A DNA stretch of 7,736 nucleotides from Verrucomicrobiales bacterium (lineage in GTDB: Bacteria; Verrucomicrobiota; Verrucomicrobiia; Limisphaerales; UBA9464). Under the pieces are notes generated by a model that saw nothing but the letters and a program-made list of their open reading frames with translations, made no database searches and was not told the origin of the DNA. This document shows, in pieces, positions 5,893 to 7,736 of this stretch. A program made the translations under genes and the position numbers. The DNA lies in assembly GCA_003445095.1 (NCBI GenBank), contig DLVS01000849.1:1-7736 (forward strand). The letters are read 5' to 3'. Each line of letters begins with the position of its first letter. The stretch's first letter is position 1.

Positions 5893-6404
5893 GGCCCCCC
5901 GAATTCTTCCACCATTGTCCTCGGTGCGGTCAGCGTCTCCCCACACCACCATCCGATAATGTTCTCCAATGCGCCCATTGTGGCTTCCGGCTATTTTTCA
6001 ATCCCACCGTGGCGGTTGCGGTGATCATTCAACGAGCTGACGGTCGAGTGCTCTTGATTCGTCGGGCCAAGGATCCAGCCCGAGGTCGCTGGGCGCCGCC
6101 GGGTGGTTTCATCGATATCGGAGAAACGGCCGAACACGCGGCGGTTCGAGAAATCCGGGAAGAAGTTGGGTTGGAACTCGCCGAGCTCACTTTCCTGTGT
6201 TCCCAGCCCAACGACTACCCGTTCGCCGACGTTACCTATCCAGTGCTCGACCTATTTTTCGAGGCTCACGTGACTCAGGACCAGACCAATGCTGACGATG
6301 AAGAGGTCACCAGTCTTGAATGGATTGATCCGGATTCGGTGCTGGCAGAAGATTTGGCGTTCCCGTCGATGCAGGCGGCGTGGCGGATTTGGGCAGGGAG
6401 CTGA
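5889..6404 (+). CDS. Zinc-ribbon Nudix hydrolase
   Basis: A 171-residue protein with an N-terminal zinc ribbon (Cys10, Cys13, Cys28, Cys31: HCPRCG and QCAHCG) and a complete Nudix box at residues 73-95 matching GX5EX7REUXEEXGU, with the metal-binding REIREE core at 87-92. After the box comes SQPNDYPF (105-112), like the PN-Y segment of zinc-ribbon Nudix proteins and unlike the SQPWPFP signature of NADH pyrophosphatase NudC. Expected reaction: Mg2+-dependent hydrolysis of a nucleoside diphosphate linked to a sugar or other group; ADP-ribose or a related compound is possible but not demonstrated. The start at 5889 overlaps the aldolase stop by four bases (ATGA), indicating translational coupling; the open frame further upstream is out-of-frame aldolase sequence. 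Probably housekeeping 'nucleotide-cleaning' activity within the catabolic operon, last gene of the run. Confidence 0.9.
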   Translation: MRPPEFFHHCPRCGQRLPTPPSDNVLQCAHCGFRLFFNPTVAVAVIIQRADGRVLLIRRAKDPARGRWAPPGGFIDIGETAEHAAVREIREEVGLELAELTFLCSQPNDYPFADVTYPVLDLFFEAHVTQDQTNADDEEVTSLEWIDPDSVLAEDLAFPSMQAAWRIWAGS

Positions 6405-6414
6405 GGTCAGAAAT

Positions 6415-6477
6415 CAGTAGTCAGTAGTCGGTGGTCAGTGGTCAGTGGTCAGTGGTCAGTGGTCAGTGGTTCGTGGT
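6415..6477 (+). repeat. 7-bp tandem repeat array (CAGTAGT / CAGTGGT)
   Basis: Nine consecutive heptads without gaps: CAGTAGT twice, CGGTGGT once, CAGTGGT five times, and a degenerate TCGTGGT. The five central copies (6436-6470) are identical. Translated, the array gives the VSGQWSVV pattern often annotated as spurious hypothetical proteins. It begins ten bases after the Nudix stop and lies between two converging genes. Confidence 0.95.
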
Positions 6478-6499
6478 TGTCCTCCGAGGACGATCCGAA

Positions 6500-6520
6500 A
6501 CTACGGACTACGGACTAGTG
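6500..6520 (+). repeat. Second 7-bp repeat (ACTACGG), opposite orientation
   Basis: Three heptads, ACTACGG twice and ACTAGTG. Read on the minus strand they become CCGTAGT, one base from the CAGTAGT unit of the array at 6415. Bases 6413-6429 and 6506-6522 are complementary at 14 of 17 positions, so the two arrays could fold into a hairpin between converging genes, possibly ending transcription from both sides. Confidence 0.7.
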
Positions 6521-6535
6521 ACAAGAGACTCCACT

Positions 6536-6943
6536 TCACTGTCCCGGCGGCACGAACTGCGGTACTGGCTTGCTCAAGTCGAGGAAGTACTGAGGGGACA
6601 GATCGCTGCTGACCTTCCGCTTGGTCAGCGTGGGATACGTGTAGTCGTACTTGAACTGGTACGGAATTACGGTCTGGCTCGGCGGAACGGGGACATCCGC
6701 TTCCCAACGATCCACCGTTCCGGCCACGCGCTTCATCGGATACATCGTGTCGCGAATGACCACATACGCCTGCACATCCGAGCCGCTGACGCCCCGGCGC
6801 GAAGTCTCCCACTGAGTCTCGAAGTGGTACACATCGGAGGGAGTCCGCGCCACATTGCGCGGCGTCAAGTTAGTAGAAGTTGGGGTACAGCCGTTGACCA
6901 AAGCGACCGTCGCGACCACCCACAACAAGCGACAAACATTCAT
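6536..6943 (-). CDS. Small predicted lipoprotein of unknown function
   Basis: A 135-residue protein with an N-terminal hydrophobic segment (residues 5-16, LLWVVATVALV region) ending in the lipobox-like LVNGC, so Cys19 is the likely lipidated residue and the mature protein should sit in the outer or inner membrane facing the periplasm. The rest is polar and strand-rich with many aromatics: DVYHFETQW, DVQAYVVIRDTMYP, DRWEADVPVPPSQTVIPYQFKYDY, ending in a Pro-rich tail. The alternation and the 'drWe-vpvp-YqfkYdY' pattern suggest a single beta-sandwich (E-set/Ig-like) domain, which is inference. No known family recognised. It converges with the Nudix gene across the repeat arrays and its ATG overlaps by one base the stop of a possible tiny ORF upstream (TGATG). 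No Shine-Dalgarno site seen. Confidence 0.7.
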   Translation of the reverse strand: MNVCRLLWVVATVALVNGCTPTSTNLTPRNVARTPSDVYHFETQWETSRRGVSGSDVQAYVVIRDTMYPMKRVAGTVDRWEADVPVPPSQTVIPYQFKYDYTYPTLTKRKVSSDLSPQYFLDLSKPVPQFVPPGQ

Positions 6944-7035
6944 CAGCCGTGCAAAGTGACAACTTGATGACCAGGCGGCAAGCGCGGGAAATGGAAGATC
7001 GGTTCGAACCCAAAGAGCATCCAGTCATCGCCCAT
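6943..7035 (-). CDS. Possible 30-residue ORF coupled to the lipoprotein gene
   Basis: From ATG (7035-7033 on the minus strand) the frame encodes MGDDWMLFGFEPIFHFPRLP followed by PGHQVVTLHG and a TGA whose last base is the first base of the lipoprotein ATG. This TGATG junction is typical of coupled genes, and the peptide is rich in aromatic and hydrophobic residues rather than the Arg/Ser-rich sequence common in shadow frames. The frame stays open upstream to a TAG at 7101-7099 without another normal start, so it could equally be the tail of a decayed longer gene. No family recognised and no clear ribosome binding site. Confidence 0.3.
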   Translation of the reverse strand: MGDDWMLFGFEPIFHFPRLPPGHQVVTLHG

Positions 7036-7257
7036 CCGTAGGTGGTATTTCGGAGGGCGGTCGCGGCTTGCCGCTTCGAAGGCGGGAGCGTGGCGGAGCT
7101 ACCCCTTGGAAACGGCGCACCCAAGACAAATTGGGGCAAAACCAACTCGATCACCGTCCGTCGGCTAAGGCGACAGCTCCGCGGAGCCGCCACAGCCGCA
7201 CTGCCGATCACGGTAACCTGGAACTTTCCGGCCTCTGGGGTTATTGAATTGGGCGGC
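6944..7257. other. Mostly non-coding region between divergent genes, with small palindromes
   Basis: Apart from the tiny minus-strand ORF, no gene is seen. The region contains GCGGCTTGCCGC (7063-7074, inverted halves around TT), a perfect 12-bp palindrome GCTCCGCGGAGC (7176-7187), and a complementary 8-mer pair GCGGAGCT (7093-7100) and AGCTCCGC (7175-7182). These resemble pieces of palindromic intergenic repeats. Promoters for the lipoprotein gene and the GspF-type gene should lie here, but no convincing -35/-10 pair was found by eye. Confidence 0.5.
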
Positions 7258-7736
7258 ATGGCACAGTTTCAGTACAAGGCGCGACGGCGCACCGGCGGGC
7301 TCGTGGAGGGCACCCTTGACGTGGCCGATCGCTCGGCGGCGGTAACACAACTGGAGAAGCTTGGTCTGTTTCCCGTAGCCGTCACGGCCGCTCGAGGCGG
7401 CGCGGCCAAAGCGGCGATTCCGGTGGCCGCCGGTGCGGGCGGACGCTTCAAAGCGATTTTGCCCGCGAGCATTCAGGCACAGTTGCAACGTCGTCGGAAA
7501 CCCAAGCTCCAGGAGCTCGCGACCTTCACTCAGCAATTGGCTAACCTTCTCCACGCCGGAATGCCGCTGACCATGGCTTTGCAGTCGATGACCAGCATCA
7601 GCAGCAAGGGAATTCCGGCCGAAGTGGCTAAACAGTTGAAGCAGGATGTCACCGAAGGTCGCAGTCTTTCGGATGCGATGGGCCGGCAATCCACTGTCTT
7701 CCCCGCACTCGTGGTCAACATGGTGCGCGCCGGCGA
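7258..7736 (+). CDS. Type II secretion / type IV pilus inner-membrane platform protein (GspF/PilC), 3' partial
   Basis: The visible 159 residues match the N-terminal part of the GspF/PilC family, usually about 400 residues. MAQFQYKARRRTGGLVEGTL is the standard opening (F-x-Y-x-A plus G...G), followed by AAVTQLEKLGLFPVAV. An Ala/Gly-rich linker (about 45-62) and a basic stretch (QRRRKPK, 77-83) lead to the first T2SSF domain: ELATFTQQLANLLHAGMPL (86-104), EGRSLSDAM (133-141) and FPALVVNMVRAG (148-159), where the window ends before the first membrane segment. Known role: polytopic platform protein that couples the cytoplasmic ATPase to pseudopilus or pilus assembly. Whether it serves secretion, pili or competence cannot be told. 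The start is clear from the family N-terminus; only a weak GGCGG precedes it. Confidence 0.9.
   Translation, partial: MAQFQYKARRRTGGLVEGTLDVADRSAAVTQLEKLGLFPVAVTAARGGAAKAAIPVAAGAGGRFKAILPASIQAQLQRRRKPKLQELATFTQQLANLLHAGMPLTMALQSMTSISSKGIPAEVAKQLKQDVTEGRSLSDAMGRQSTVFPALVVNMVRAG

Noticed and set aside
6415..6522. CRISPR array
   Set aside because: The repeats are 7-bp tandem units without spacers.
6431..6967. Plus-strand 178-codon frame beginning in the heptad array
   Set aside because: Its start is the VSGQWSVV repeat translation and the rest is antisense to the lipoprotein gene.
7165..7689. Minus-strand 174-codon frame at the right edge
   Set aside because: Antisense to the clearly recognisable GspF/PilC coding sequence.

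Overview
The window looks like a chromosomal stretch from a moderately GC-rich Gram-negative bacterium. The best guess is Verrucomicrobiota or a relative in the PVC group (Planctomycetota next). The reasons are a GxxExxY-family ORF and a bAvd/four-helix-bundle ORF dropped between metabolic genes, short-period intergenic repeats of the 'VSGQWSVV' type, weak or missing Shine-Dalgarno sites at several starts, a lipoprotein, and a type II secretion/type IV pilus gene. This is a judgement from gene content, not a measured phylogeny.

Layout. Positions 1-6404 form one plus-strand gene run: CoA-acylating methylmalonate-semialdehyde dehydrogenase (5' end outside the window), a GxxExxY predicted nuclease bounded by a perfect 30-bp inverted repeat, a zinc-dependent medium-chain dehydrogenase, an NAD(P)-dependent aldehyde dehydrogenase, a four-helix-bundle ORF broken by an in-frame stop, a class II (zinc) ketose-bisphosphate-type aldolase, and a zinc-ribbon Nudix hydrolase that overlaps the aldolase by four bases. 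Positions 6405-6535 hold two 7-bp-period repeat arrays in opposite orientation. A small predicted lipoprotein follows on the minus strand, possibly coupled to a tiny ORF upstream of it. Positions 6944-7257 are mostly non-coding with small palindromes. A GspF/PilC-type inner-membrane protein starts at 7258 and runs off the right edge.

How the genes may work together. The four enzymes (polyol/sugar dehydrogenase, aldehyde dehydrogenase, class II aldolase, malonate/methylmalonate-semialdehyde dehydrogenase) read as a catabolic operon for a polyol, cyclitol or sugar. An aldolase of the family that includes IolJ together with an IolA-like dehydrogenase could carry out the last two steps of an inositol-type route (DHAP plus malonate semialdehyde, then acetyl-CoA plus CO2). 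The substrate cannot be fixed from this window.

The most interesting structure is the 459-bp cassette at 1397-1855. A nuclease-family ORF fills almost all the space between two perfect inverted arms, its start codon lies inside one arm, and the left arm supplies two bases of the upstream gene's stop codon.
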